From: Locusta migratoria
Taxonomy: Eukaryota; Arthropoda; Insecta; Orthoptera; Acrididae
Direction of reading: 5' to 3'
Length of the DNA stretch: 64,000 bases
Assembly (NCBI GenBank): GCA_026315105.1
Contig: CM048744.1
Span: 349,021,668 to 349,085,667 of the forward strand
Numbering within the stretch: position 1 is the stretch's first letter; each line of letters opens with the position of its first letter. Of the stretch, positions 11,518 to 22,756 are shown in pieces. The notes beneath the pieces were generated by a model. The model searched no databases. It saw nothing but the letters and a program-made list of their open reading frames with translations, and was not told where the DNA came from. A program made the translations under genes and the position numbers.

Positions 11518-11654
11518 TGTTCAAATGTTTGTGTAGCTTATAGGACTTAACTACGGGGTCATCAGTCCCTAAACTTACAAACTACTTATGAAGTAGCTAA
11601 CACTAAGGACGGCAGAAATATCCATGCCCAAGGGGGGATTCGAACCCCCGACCG
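11518..11654 (-). mobile_element. tRNA-derived SINE (family A), 5'-truncated, with TSD
   Basis: Reverse-oriented 3' part of the SINE ending inside the B box region. It is flanked by perfect 14-bp copies of ACAAATTTATCAAA at 11504-11517 and 11655-11668. The truncation and TSD show LINE-machinery insertion. Confidence 0.95.
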
Positions 11655-12219
11655 ACAAATTTATCAAAACTAGCGAGACCCACCTGCGATCTCCATTTTA
11701 AGTACTGCTTCCGCACTTTACTTAGAGGCTTGGAATGTCAGAATCAATCGGAATATTTCGTGACGAATACCAGTGTGACCGGTCATAATAGTAGCCTTAC
11801 ATTTGCGACTGTTGTACTGTATTATGTGACATTAACAATTAAGATAATACCGTCATCAATGAAAATGCGTAGACGACAACTTTTTAGTACTTTTTACAAA
11901 ACTTTTTTATTGTAGACAAGATCAAAAACAAACAACTTTTAATCTATAACCTTTAGAGGTAAAACAATAAAACGTATGTTTGCGTCAAAAGCGGACGTCA
12001 AATCACCGAGGAGTAATCTACAAACACGGACCAAGAAGTATAATACAAAATATTCGAAAACAATAATAACCATCTAAAATCGTAGAGCTACGCAATATGT
12101 TCCAGAAGTTCGTCACGCATGTATATATGAATTACTCATCTCATAATAAATAGTATCGCAGAATATATGCATTCTCCGTACTGGTTTTGGTTACAGAGTT
12201 CGTATCCATACGGGAGATT

Positions 12220-12318
12220 CGAGTAACGAAATGTATTCATGAGTAACGATTCAGCATTTCCTATCAGCCAAAGTATTCGTTACTCAGTACCGAATACATA
12301 CGGTTTGCTACAGCTCTA
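12220..12318. repeat. Right subterminal GTAACGA-motif cluster
   Basis: GAGTAACGA occurs twice and TTCGTTACTCAGTACCG once just inside the right hAT-like end, mirroring the left cluster. Confidence 0.55.
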
Positions 12319-12326
12319 GTCGATAT

Positions 12327-13606
12327 ACGAGACTGTTGCCATTGCCGCACGTAAGGATAACAGAATGGAAAGCATACATTGTACTTGTTACGGCTGAAGT
12401 ATTAACAAAGCCGTAAGTCATTAAGAATATTAGAAATGGGATTAATAGCTTGTTTAATATCAAAATAGGGAACGACTCAACAATAGAAAAAGTGAAAGTT
12501 TCAGTGAATGAATGAATGAATGCCAGCTACAGATAAGGTATTGCTCTGAGTGAATTGGATATGGTGAGCAGTTGGATCGTTTAAATAGCATGTCAGAATG
12601 ATTTCAGAATACGGCAATAAATTCGGAAAAAAATACCAGAAATTAGTAAGCAGTCAACAATTGCGAGAGCTGCGGGGACGTTAGAAACCAGAGAAAACCA
12701 GCGCCGACCGTGTGTCTAACGCGGCGTGTGATTTTGCAACGCCAGGTTTCCGCTTGCATTCTGGCAGCGAGAGCGCCGTTTGACAGCTAACGCGACGTGG
12801 CTGGAAGAAATCGCCGTAGACTCGCTGGACAGCCGTGGAGCGCCAGGCATCTCGGGAGAGAAGAGGCCGCATTCCAGGCCAGACTCATTCGCGACGTCTA
12901 CTTAGCCACAGAGAAACCAGCTGCGGTTTCCAGCGAAGTGGCATTTTGCCGTAAACCACGTCCCTAGTATTGTGAAGTTACATCTTTCATTTCTTTTCCC
13001 CAAAATAATTACAAATAAATACAGTAAAGATTTCAAACTTGTTTCGCTTCATAATTTACTGACTAGTTTTCGTTAATTCAATTCACTTCAGCACCTTTAT
13101 TTCGCGAATAACAAGTTTATAAAGCTAGTACACTCCACCCTCATCCAACGGCTTGGTTCGTTTTCCCTGTTCTCTCTCCCCCCTTCCCACCCCCTTCCTA
13201 TCCCACCAGCTGTCATAAATCACCCTCAATACATTTCCCCAGTCCTCCTACCCATTAGGGTCTGCCCCTCCCTTGGCAGTCTACTTATAACTCATTGTTT
13301 CGCTTGTCAATGTCTCCCTTCTACTCCACCAACACCTCATTTTTACTTTTGAATGTCATCACATATCTCACGTGTGAATATTTTAACTACCAAAAAAAAT
13401 CCACGTTTTATTCTTAACGTATATGTCTGACCATTTGTCTTTTATAAGGTGTGCCATCATTTACAATATCTATGTGTATTTTTACCAATGACCACATTAA
13501 GTTTTAATATGTCACGTCTGTCAGTACCTGTCTCTCTCTTTTGTATGTATGTCACTTCACTTTAATTGTCGCCATGTAAACTTTTAACGTCTATGTTTCT
13601 TATACT
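12327..13606. other. Unannotated, partly GC-rich
   Basis: 12660-12960 is GC-rich with short open frames of no recognised similarity. 13150-13330 is pyrimidine-rich. No terminal repeats were found. Confidence 0.35.
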
Positions 13607-14262
13607 GGATGTCCCATTTATCTTGACGAGCCAAAATATCTCTCGAACAACAGCTATTGTAAAATGAATTTCACCGGTTTCAATGTAAGGCAGAGATCAT
13701 GAATGTAAACATTTTGAAACACTCTAAAAAGAAAGAAAATATGTTTTAAATACAAAAATGTATTTTCAAATGGACACCTTATATTATTTCATCGGCAATC
13801 TATAGCACGAGACACCACTCAAACAATGGCATTGATCCATCGCGATAAGCCAATTACATCCCGAGATATCGCGAAGAAGTTGACGCTTGAAATACGCGAA
13901 ACGCGCAACTAGCTCACGTCCTGAGCAGCATGGGGTTCTCGCCTGAGTCTCAGGACGTGCACTAGCCGCGCGTTTTGCGTATTTCAAACGTCAACTTCGC
14001 TTCGCGATATCTCGGGATGTAATTGGTTGGCGTATTGCGACGCAATCAATACCATTGTTTATGTTATTTGCCATGCTATAGATTGCTGATGAAATAATAT
14101 AGGGTGTCCTTTTAAAGACACATAACTTTGTGTTAAAAACATATAAACTTCCGTTTTAGAATATTTGAAAATATTCTTGTTCATTACCCCTGCCTAACAT
14201 TGTCGTTTTGCAATAGCTGTTGTTGTTCCAAAGATATTTTGAGTGAGGAAGATAAATGGGTG
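13607..14262. mobile_element. Large foldback element 1
   Basis: Outer arms (13607-13700 and 14170-14262) and inner arms (about 13773-13922 and 13944-14113) are inverted copies. The inner arms share about 85-90% identity by eye, including CATCCCGAGATATCGCGAAG, around a small centre at about 13930. A transcript would fold into a hairpin of about 300 nt. No conserved frame was seen. The outer end motif is CCCATTTATCTT. Confidence 0.75.
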
Positions 14263-14897
14263 AGGCATATCTACAGAGTGAGGCATTTAAAACTGTTTTT
14301 CGCAATATTTGGAAAATACAAATTGGTTTAATAAAAAATTGTAGTAAAAGTTGTTCACATCGAAGAGGGCCATACATTAACATAAATCTCGACCCCATGC
14401 ACCACCCGCGGGGGAAGAGTGAGTTTGAAATCTTAAAAAGGACCACCTACTTTTATTGCAGATTTGGATTCAACGTGAAAAAATATGGAACTTTTATATT
14501 AAACTTTTTTTTTGTTTCATGATAGATGGCGCTGTAATGTGCAAAAATAAAAGTGAGTTGAAAATTGCTATAAACGGTAACGTCTCGAACAAAGAGACAT
14601 CGGACTCTTTTGCTAGGTTTCACATTTCCAGTATCAGAAAACTGCAAAAAGCCGTTGCAGAAGGAACATTCCTATCCCTATCAGAGGACAGATTAGCACA
14701 CCTTTGACGAGCTTCAACGTTTGTATGAGCCTTAATGTACGAATAAATGATACCTACTCTGCAACCGTTAACACAGCGGAACAAATGCTTAGAGAAGTGT
14801 GCAGGACGAATGACCAGAGTACATTGAATAGTTTTGCCGTAGACAGAGCATTATCACTGTGCTTCATTCGATTATGCGAAGTGTCAGATGATAGCAT

Positions 14898-14967
<70 letters not shown>

Positions 14968-15345
14968 TACTTAGATTTTCCTAATGTGATGTAAATTTGA
15001 GATATCACAGTTCTACAACAATTTTCAACTGGTTTCTATTTTTTTGCCGATAATACCTTCATCTATCATGAAACGAAAAAAAAGTTGTTTCATATAAAAG
15101 TTCTATATGTTTTTCACGGAGGATCCGAATCTGCAGTAAAATATGGGTCTTTGTAGTTAATATTACATGGTCATCTCCACTCCCGCCTTCGCGGTTGGCT
15201 CAGGGGTTCGAGTTTTATGTTAACGGATGTCCCTCTTTGAGGTGATCAACTTGCATCTCTTTTTTTTATTCCGATTTTTGTCTTTTTTCCAATATTCGGA
15301 AGAACAATTTGAAATGCCTCACCCGGAATGTATTGTCACTGTTGG
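14258..15345. mobile_element. Large foldback element 2
   Basis: Arms of about 270-300 bp (14268-14535 and 15045-15345) are inverted copies, with GGGTGAGGCAT at both outer ends and GTTTCATGATAGATG near the inner edges. The 500-bp interior has an open frame (14704-14994) of no known similarity and a long (TA)n run. It abuts foldback 1 and shares its terminal GGGTGAGGCAT, so one may have inserted beside the other or both may derive from one larger element. Confidence 0.75.
14900..14961. repeat. (TA)n microsatellite
   Basis: An uninterrupted TA run inside the foldback 2 interior. Confidence 0.95.
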
Positions 15346-15771
15346 CTGAAGACCAGGAGATTGTACCGATGACAGACCGTCTCTCACCTATATGGTGTGG
15401 AGGGAATGAAACAGTAATAAAGAAAGCCAAAACTCACAGATTGGTTTTAATAGCATAGATCCTTACCAGATATGGTCCTAAAGGAGGCGGTTGCTTTACA
15501 AGCCTAGTATACGTAGACGTATGATGTAGTGAATACAGTTATACTAATGATCGATGACTGCTTGCGTGTGCGTCAAGAAATAAAGGCATCTCCAATACGT
15601 CGTCACTGATACTGATGGTACCCTGCGATGACCTCGGCTTTCTCTCTCTTTCTACGGTCTCCCTGAAATTAACACTGCATTTGATCAGTGTTCACCATAG
15701 TGATCCAAGCAACAACAACAAAAATCACTTATGATACGTCGTAAGTCAATAATAACAAGAGCTAAATTGGG
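15346..15771. other. Unannotated sequence
   Basis: No feature recognised. Confidence 0.4.
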
Positions 15772-15969
15772 CCGGCCACGGTGGCCGAGGGGACCGAGGC
15801 GCGTCAGTCACGGTCTGCACGGCCACTACGGTCGGGGGTTCGAATCCCCCCTCGGGCATGGATATTTGTGCCGTCCTTAGTATAAGGTAGTATATAAGTA
15901 GTTTGTAAGTTTAGGGACTGATGACCCCGTAGTTAAGTCCCATAAGCTTAACAAACAGTTGAACATTTG
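15772..15969 (+). mobile_element. tRNA-derived SINE (family A), near full length
   Basis: Complete head (GGCCACGGTGGCCGAGG), B box GGTTCGAATCC, body and 3' end ending in GTTGAACATTT. The low divergence from other copies suggests a young subfamily. Confidence 0.9.
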
Positions 15970-15997
15970 GCTAAATTGGTCGAAACAATAGCGACTT

Positions 15998-16235
15998 GGA
16001 AGGAAAATTAGGGTTTAGCGTCCCATCGACAGCGTGGTCATTAGAGACGGAGCTCACGCTCGAACAGTTATATTAAAGATGGGGCAGAAACTCGGCCCTG
16101 CTCTTACGAAGAAACCATTCCGGCATTTGGCTCTAACCAAGTAGGAAAATCACGGGAAACCTAAATCTGAATGGCCTTCCTCTCGAATGCTTGTCCAATG
16201 CGTTACTACTGTGCCACTTTACTCGGTGGAACTTG
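15998..16235 (-). mobile_element. tRNA-derived SINE (family B)
   Basis: Reverse orientation. It contains GGTTTAGCGTCCCATCGAC, a TCATTAGAGACGGAGCTCAC block, GGAAAATCACGGGAAACC and an eroded tRNA head at the right. It is collinear with 59815-60070. Confidence 0.8.
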
Positions 16236-16340
16236 GTTAAAATACAAAAGAGTGTTTTAGGCTGTTTCTTCCTACACATTCAGTAATGACCAAAAGATAA
16301 AATTGCATGAAACAACAACAAAGAACGCGAATTCTTTTTT

Positions 16341-16680
16341 TATTACCGATTTCGGTACGCTATACTGCCATCATCGGACCTGTCTTGAAAATATAAATCT
16401 CATCGTATAGGAAAATTAATAAAAATGACGTTTTTCGCCAACACTATCAATGGCATGTCATAATAAAATATAATTTTCTCACATCTTGGCACTACACTGA
16501 TGGGGATTTAGTGACGCCAAAACATATACTGAAGTAAAAGCTTTATTTGATTGTGACATTTGAGTGGCAGTGTTGGCGGAAAATTTCATTTTATAAAGTT
16601 TCCTATGCGATGAGAATTGTATGTTAAAGACAGATTCTACGATAGCAGTTTAGCCTGGCGAAAACAGCAAACCAATTTTT
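16341..16680. mobile_element. Foldback MITE
   Basis: Arms 16341-16464 and 16556-16680 are inverted copies sharing forms of GCTATACTGCCATC, CCTGTCTT, AATCTCATCG and TTCGCCAACACT, around a centre of about 90 bp. No TSD is evident. Confidence 0.7.
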
Positions 16681-16740
16681 TAAAAAGGTTGGGGATCTTG
16701 AGTGTTATTTTATGTACAATGAAGAGCGAAAGAAACTGTC

Positions 16741-17817
16741 ACAGTTACATGGTATCGTGTAGGGCCCCCACAAAATAAGCAGCAAGGCAGCAACGCTGGA
16801 ACATATCATGTATTCATATGCCATCAATTATCTCGAACGGAATGATCTATTGACCCAAGGTCAACACGGATTTAGAAAATATCGCTCATGCGAAACACAA
16901 ATAGCTCTTTACTCACACGAAATGATGAGTGCTGACGACAAGGGTTCTCAAATTTATTCCGTATTTCTAGATTTCCAGAAGGCATTTGACATCGTACCTC
17001 ACAATCGGCTTTTAATCAAATTGCGTAGTTATGGTATATCGCCCCAAGTTTGCAATTGGAATCGGGGATTTCCTGTCAGAGAGGACACAGTTCGTAGAAA
17101 TCGATGGTAAGGCATCGACTAAAACAGGGGTGATATCGGACGTTCCGGAGTAGTGTTGTTGGTCCTCTGCTGTTCCTTATTTACATAAACGATTTAGGGA
17201 AAATCTAAGTAGCTCTCTTAGGTAGTTTGTAGATGACGCCGTCATTTACCGTCTAGTAAAATCATCTGAAGATCAAAACCAATTGCAGAACGATCTCAAT
17301 AAGATATCACTGTAGTGTAAAAAATGGCATTTGACTCTAAATAACGAGAAGTGTGAAGTCGTCCATATGAGTACGAAACTAAATCCGTTAAAAAGTTGTT
17401 TACAAGATAAATCAATCAAAAGTGAAGGCCGTAAACTCCACAAAATACCTAGGAATAACTATTACCTCAGACTTAAGCTGCAAAGAACACATAGATAATG
17501 TCGTGGGAAAGGTCAACCAGAGACTGTTTTTTATTGTCAGAACCCTTAAAATATACGACAGAGACTGCATACACTACGCTTGTCCGTCCTTTTTTGGAGT
17601 ATTGCTGCCCAATGTGGGATCCTTATCAGGTGGGTTTCAAGGAGGACAAGGAAAGAGTCCAAAGAAGGGCAGATCGTTTTGTATTGTCATTATACAGGGG
17701 AGACTGCGTTACGGAAATTATACAGGATCTGGGATGGGAATCATTACAACAACGGCGCTTATCGCTGCGGCGTGGGTTACTTACGAAACTCAAATCGCCA
17801 GCATTCTCCTCCGAATG

Positions 17818-17867
<50 letters not shown>

Positions 17868-17927
17868 TTTGACTTCCACTTATATAGGTCGATATGATCA
17901 CCAGAATAAAATACGAGAAATCTCGTC
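16741..17927 (+). mobile_element. CR1-like LINE, truncated at both ends
   Basis: Forward copy carrying QHGFRKYRSCETQIALYSHE, FLDFQKAFDIVPHNRLLIK, FVDDAVIYR, YLGITITSDLSCKEH and FLEYCCPMWDPYQVGFKEDK. Several frameshifts break it, and the last ~90 bp of 3' UTR found in sister copies are missing. It shares rare variants with the oppositely oriented copy at 21846. Confidence 0.85.
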
Positions 17928-17955
17928 TAACCACTGCAGCACTATTATGGTCTAA
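16808..17955 (+). pseudogene. CR1-like reverse transcriptase relic
   Basis: Reverse-transcriptase motifs run in order from about 16850 to 17818 but in three frames. Motif C (FVDDAVIYR, about 17228-17255) is better preserved than in the 8249 copy. A (TA)n expansion interrupts the C-terminal coding region at about 17820. It makes no functional enzyme. Confidence 0.8.
17820..17866. repeat. (TA)n microsatellite in a LINE
   Basis: A TA run replaces a short segment of the LINE C-terminal coding region and creates Tyr-Ile repeats in spurious frames. Confidence 0.95.
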
Positions 17956-18186
17956 TGATGCGAAGTGTTATCGTATTGAAAGATGCCATCTCCCAGACAT
18001 TAAACACGAAAAGATGCAAGTGGTCCTGAATAACGATCGCGATAGTTATGGTGCCTTCAATCTCTTCCTTATGTCCCACGGGAGGAGCGATGAATATCTT
18101 CCATAGCAGAAAACTGTCTGCACCTGCGTCTTTGCCGCAGTCATTCCGCTGGATGGCGGCTTATCCGTACACGAGCATCGATCACA
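17928..18186. other. Unannotated sequence left of the piggyBac-like element
   Basis: It carries moderately GC-rich sequence that continues after the piggyBac-like element at 19481. The product is not recognised. Confidence 0.35.
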
Positions 18187-18190
18187 TTAA

Positions 18191-19476
18191 CCCTTGCATG
18201 ATGCCTGGGGTCTTTTTAGACCCCAAGGCTAATTTAACTATAAATAAAAAGTTTCATTGTGGGTGTAGACAACTAATTCTTCAGATATACTATCCATTGA
18301 CATTTTATTATAACTGGGTAAAATATTTATGGTTATATCTCATTTTGCAGTACAATAATTCGAAATATTTGTAGTGGGGTCAGAAAATAACCCAAGTATA
18401 CAATAGGTGATTTTCAGTGTCATATATAAGTTTTGTCACGAAAATAAATCTTGGCAACAATGTATCTTATAAGCGACATTCATTTGTACATTGTTGTAAA
18501 CAATGATACGTGCACTGTTACAACAAATTCACAGTTTGGAATTGAGCTCTGTGCAAAGAAGACGTGCTGTCATAGTTTATTCATAATGGATGGTGATATA
18601 GATTTGCAAGGGGCTACAGTCTCAAACAGGGTTTGGCAGATTTACAGAAGACTGACATTGATAGTCTAATGAATCGGTTTTTGGAAACGAGGATGATAGT
18701 TATGCTGATGGAGACATGATAGAGGAAGATGTATAGGTCGGAAGTGAAGTGAATGTGTGAGACTGTGAAGAAAATGATAAGGGCATTCAGGTAACTAGTT
18801 CATCTAGTTTTGTATCTAGGATTGGACGGATAACATTAAAAGACCACCTGATGTGCGCAAGCAGGTTTCAAGGAATGTAATATGTGAAACTGAGCATATT
18901 CCACGTCACTTTAGACGACAATTACAGACAAGGGCAGTCTGTTTGAGACTTTTTATCACCAATCACGTGCAGAGTGTAATAGTAATGCATACCAATAATC
19001 ATGCAAAAGATAATAATGTTATGTACCCAACTCTTGAACGCTGGATTGAAATGGATTGACACTGAAAGCGAGTAGGAGTGTATTTCTGATAAAATTCCAT
19101 GTAAATGATATTACACGTAACACTAATAAATTACAGCATTAGTAGATAATCTGTGGGTTATGGATATTTTGTGTGAAAATAATTTTTAGAATAAAAAAAA
19201 AAAAAATAAAAATAAAAAAAAATAAAATAAAAAATATACATGTACACATATTTGAAGCAAATGTAATAAGTATTCAGAACTTATATGTAACTGAATTATA
19301 TGAAGAAATTGTGAAGTTGTAATATCAACTTTCTGCATATGTTTATCAATAAATTATATTTACTTCTTATAGACATATTTCAGTTTTTATCTACATAAAG
19401 TCGCTTGAATCACTTTGGGGTCATAAAAGACCCAAGGCATACAATACGTTTTTCTAGAGCTAATACCATGCGAGGG
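18191..19476 (+). mobile_element. piggyBac-like element with TTAA duplication
   Basis: The ends CCCTTGCATG (18191) and its inverted partner CATGCGAGGG (to 19476) are flanked exactly by TTAA at 18187-18190 and 19477-19480, the piggyBac hallmark. Subterminal TGGGGTCTTTTTAGACCCCA and TTTGGGGTCATAAAAGACCC are also inverted. The length of 1286 bp is too short for an intact transposase gene, so this is an internally deleted derivative. Confidence 0.85.
18434..19059 (+). pseudogene. Relic of a piggyBac transposase N-terminal region
   Basis: A frame at 18853-19059 reads LRLFITNHVQSVIVMHTNN followed by a W...D segment. This resembles the start of the piggyBac DDE domain, where LF...I...I...TN is typical. 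Stops and frame changes fill the preceding 400 bp. The catalytic Asp residues are absent because the middle and C-terminal parts are deleted. Confidence 0.5.
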
Positions 19477-19480
19477 TTAA

Positions 19481-19964
19481 ACAATAAACGATTAGCCGAC
19501 ATGTTTACATTGACCCACAATCCTGTCTCGATGGTTCCGTGCCCACTAATTGACGATACGTTCGAGCATCACAGGAAACGTAGGCACCGATGCCTGCCGA
19601 GTCGGATGTTCGACAGTACGTTCTGAACGCTGTGCTGCCTAAGAAAATCATCCGCATCACCGTTGTACACTGCTGCCACATTTGTCAATGATCGTTCCCT
19701 ACTCTACAGTGCAGGTAAGCACTCGAACTGTAATTTCTGTGATATGGCTTTGAAGGTCAACACTTTGTCCGCTACTCAGGCTTTCGCCATCTTACAACTA
19801 ATTTTCACAGACGGACACCACAGTGGCATTCCAACTGCCCATCAGCGTTGCCGCTTCCGAGGTGCTGTTTTCCAGAGACCGAGTCCATCAATCTGCCCTT
19901 TGTCATAGCCGTACACAAGAGACTCCTTTATCTGGTCCTTATTTATCCGAATTCCCAGTTTCTC
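19481..19964. other. Unannotated sequence
   Basis: Continuation of the sequence interrupted by the piggyBac-like element. Short open frames but nothing recognised. Confidence 0.35.
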
Positions 19965-20138
19965 CGGCCGCGGCGGAGCGGCCGAGCGCATTGAGGCGGT
20001 ATTCTCCGATGCGCGACGCCATTGCCCCTCGGATGTTTGTGCCGTCTTTAGGACGAGGTAGTTCATAAATAGTTTGTAAGTTTGGGGACTGATGTCCCCG
20101 CAGTTAAGTCCCATAAGCTTTACAAACATTTGAACATT
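19965..20138 (+). mobile_element. tRNA-derived SINE (family A), diverged head
   Basis: The head is altered and the B box is not recognisable. The body (GTGCCGTCTTTAGGACGAGG, GGGGACTGATGTCCCCGCAG) and 3' end (ACAAACATTTGAACATTTTT) are clear. Confidence 0.8.
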
Positions 20139-20167
20139 TTTATTTATGTATTTATTTAGTTTATCCG

Positions 20168-20170
<3 letters not shown>

Positions 20171-20216
<46 letters not shown>
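20171..20216. repeat. Poly-T tract
   Basis: About 46 consecutive T just before the deleted mariner at 20278. Confidence 0.95.
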
Positions 20217-20277
20217 CGCGATTATGTGCGGTATAGATTTATTACTGTAGTACGGAGCACTGTGTGTACCGTTATTA

Positions 20278-20968
20278 CGAGGCGCGTCCAGAAAGTAAGT
20301 CCCGTTTCAATTTATCTCCGCTGCAGCGCTGCGATTGCAGTTCCGCACATGCGCTGTAGACGATGTGTATCAAGGAGAAGAACGTGCGCCATTTGGAGAT
20401 CGCTGTCAGTTACGTACCCTTTGTTGTGTTTGTTTGAAATGTCGGCGTTGATTGGAAATCCCGCCGCCTGTGAAATCTGGTCGGTGATTCGGTTTCTGAA
20501 TGCGAGGAAAGTGAAACCAAGTGAAATTTATCGGCAAATTTACGATGTTTACGGACCAAATGCAATGAGTGATTCGATGGTGAGAAGATGGGTTTGACAG
20601 TTCAATGGCGGGCGTAGTGATGTGCCCGATGAAGAACGAAGTGGGCGTCCACCTTTGGTTACAGAAGAACTGGTTCACGAGATTGATGACAAGATCCAGG
20701 AAAACCGTAGGTTTACAATTAGTGCTCTCGCTATGGACGACGAGCTGAAAGAAACTGTTTCCAACTGGTTGAAGACACAGGCGGCAGATTTCTATAAAGA
20801 AGGTATACAAAACCTGGTGCCACGGTATGACAAATGCCTGCAAAATTTCGGCAGTTGTGTGGAAAAGTAGTTTAAGAGTTGTAGAATTTTGTGCAATAAA
20901 AATTTCTTCTGTATCTGAGTACAATTTCATTTAATACCAAACGGAACTTACTTTCTGGACGCGCCTCG
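20278..20968 (+). mobile_element. Internally deleted mariner, copy 1
   Basis: It is bounded by inverted ends CGAGGCGCGTCCAGAAAGTA and flanked by TA (20276-20277, 20969-20970). At 691 bp it is about half the usual mariner length. It carries the transposase N-terminus joined to its C-terminus. Copies 2 and 3 lie at 28335 and 46104. Confidence 0.9.
20439..20870 (+). pseudogene. Mariner transposase without a catalytic core
   Basis: The start MSALIGNPAACEI leads into the DNA-binding helix-turn-helix region (RFLNARKVKPSEIYRQI, YGPNAMSDSMVRRW). Then a TGA, the linker (EERSGRPPLVTEELVHEI, RRFTISALAM), and a direct join to the C-terminus (DDELKETVSNWLKTQAADF, YDKCLQNFGSCVEK). The whole DD34D catalytic segment is missing. 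The N-terminal domain would normally bind the inverted repeats. Confidence 0.85.
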
Positions 20969-21039
20969 TATATTGGCACTGCAAGCAACAAAGAAGTCGC
21001 CAGTCTCACACTTTGAGTTACTTACATTTACTATGGTCA

Positions 21040-21770
21040 ATGTTGATCTGGTCCCTTGTTGTTTTAGCGTAGTGACAAGGGATGGCTTCGAAGCGGAAGA
21101 AAGTAGTCGTTTCGATGAAAAAAAAGTTGTAACCAGTAAACAGAACAGACTAAGGAGAACTGCTGAAGAATATAGTCGCACAATATGGTGCAGGGACATC
21201 AACTGTATCGGACTGGAAGAAGAACCGAAAAGAGGTTGAAATCTGCTTTAAAATGACTAAAGATACTTTACAGAGTCGCGGCACAATAATGAAAGCAATA
21301 AAAGAAACATTTGAAAAACAACACTGATTTGATTCAATGAGATAAAAGAGCATGGAGTTCCAATATGCGGCCCAATTGGGCAGGGAAATTCGCTAAAGCT
21401 ACCCGATTGTGATGCTAACTGCACTGCCAACCAAGGTTGGTTGTAAAGATGGAAATCTCGCCTTGGAATACGTCAGCTGTCAGCGATGGTTAAAACTTTT
21501 TCGGGGAATACAGTGGTTGCAAAAAACCTCGTTAAAGAATTTAAAGAAATTATTTCCAACGAGAACTTCATCCAACATTAGATATATAATGCCAACGAAT
21601 GTGAACTTTTTTTATCGAATGCTACCCAGTAAGATGCTAGCATCCAAAGTATATGACTCGCCAAGGGGTTACAAGATTTGTAAAGATTGAGGACTTACAG
21701 TGTAACGTTCCGGTTTATCCGGATTTTCGATAATCCGGATTACATCCGCTCCCACATAGGCCGAATAAAC
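21040..21770 (+). pseudogene. pogo/jerky-like (CENP-B type) transposase relic
   Basis: At 21082-21235 MASKRKKVVVSMKKK is followed, in another frame, by LLKNIVAQYGAGTSTVSDWK and NRKEVEICF. This is the psq-type helix-turn-helix start of pogo/jerky proteins. Further degenerate coding extends to about 21690. The right end at about 21700-21770 has CCGGTTTATCCGGATTTTCG and ATAATCCGGATT, typical of pogo-type termini. The left end is lost, perhaps where the mariner at 20278 lies. Confidence 0.65.
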
Positions 21771-21793
21771 GAGGTTCTTGTGTACAAGTTCTC

Positions 21794-21846
21794 GGGCATG
21801 GATGGGTGTGTTCTTCTAAGTGTACGTTAGTTTAAATAGTTGTAAG
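21794..21846 (+). mobile_element. Left part of a SINE (family A) split by a LINE
   Basis: CTCGGGCATGG...GTTAGTTTAAATAGTTGTAAGT matches the SINE body. The tail resumes at 22757 after the CR1-like LINE. Confidence 0.7.
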
Positions 21847-22756
21847 TCTACATCTGCATGGAATACTCTTCAAATCACATTTAAGTGCCTGGCAGAGGAT
21901 TCATCCACCTGAATCTCTCCGTTCGAGGATTTCTCGTATTTTATTTTGATGATCTTTTCTACGTATGTAAGTGGCAGTCAACAATATATTTTCGCATTCA
22001 AAGGAGAATGTTGGCGATTGGAGTTTCGTAAGTAGCCCACGCCGCAGCGATAAGCGCCGTTATTGTTATGATTCCCATTCCCTATCCTGTATCATTTCCG
22101 TAACGCTGTCTCCCCTGTATCATGACAATACAAAACGAGCTTTGGACTCTTTCCTTGTCCTCCTTGAAACCCACCTGATAAGGATCCCACATTGGCCAGC
22201 AATACTCCAAAAAAGGACGGACAAGCGTAGTGTATGCAGTCTCTGTCGTATATTTTAAGGGTTCTGACAATAAAAAACAGTCTCTGGTTGGCCTTTCCCA
22301 CGACATTATCTACATGTTCTTTCCAGCTTAAGTCTGAAGTAATAGTTATTCCTAGGTATTTTGTGGAGTTTAAGGCCTTCACGTTTGATTGATTTATCTT
22401 GTAAACAACTTTTAACGGATTTAGTTTCGTACTCATATGGACGACTTCACACTTCTCGTTATTTAGAGTCAAATGCCATTTTTTACACTACAGTGATATC
22501 TTATTGAGATCGTTCTGCAATTGGTTTTGATCTTCAGATGATTTTACTAGACGGTAAATGACGGCGTCATCTACAAACTACCTAAGAGAGCTACTTAGAT
22601 TTTCCCTAAATCGTTTATGTAAATAAGGAACAGCAGAGGACCAACAACACTACTCTGGAACGCCCGATATCACCCCTGTTTTAGTCGATGCCTTACCATC
22701 GATTACTACAAACTGTGTCCTCTCTGACACGAAATCCTGTAGCCAGTCGCAAATTT
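21846..22756 (-). mobile_element. CR1-like LINE inserted in a SINE
   Basis: Reverse orientation. The 3' end at about 21846 has CTACATCTGCATGGAATACTC. The frame at 22092-22472 encodes KYLGITITSDLSWKEHVDN and FLEYCWPMWDPYQVGFKEDK. The interior variants match the 16741 copy closely. About 30 bp around the RVQRRA motif are deleted. The 5' end stops abruptly at the resumed SINE. Confidence 0.85.

Larger units (their letters stand above)
10246..12318. mobile_element. hAT-like DNA transposon, non-autonomous
   Basis: The ends CAGAGCTG (10246) and CAGCTCTA (12311-12318) are inverted, as in hAT elements. Flanking octamers ATTGATAT (10238-10245) and GTCGATAT (12319-12326) match at six of eight bases, the size of a hAT duplication. 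Subterminal GTAACGA/TCGTTAC motifs cluster within about 110 bp of both ends. No transposase frame remains. A CR1-like LINE and a SINE have inserted inside. Confidence 0.65.

Noticed and set aside
14704..15008. Tyr-Ile repeat proteins on both strands
   Set aside because: They are translations of a (TA)n microsatellite.
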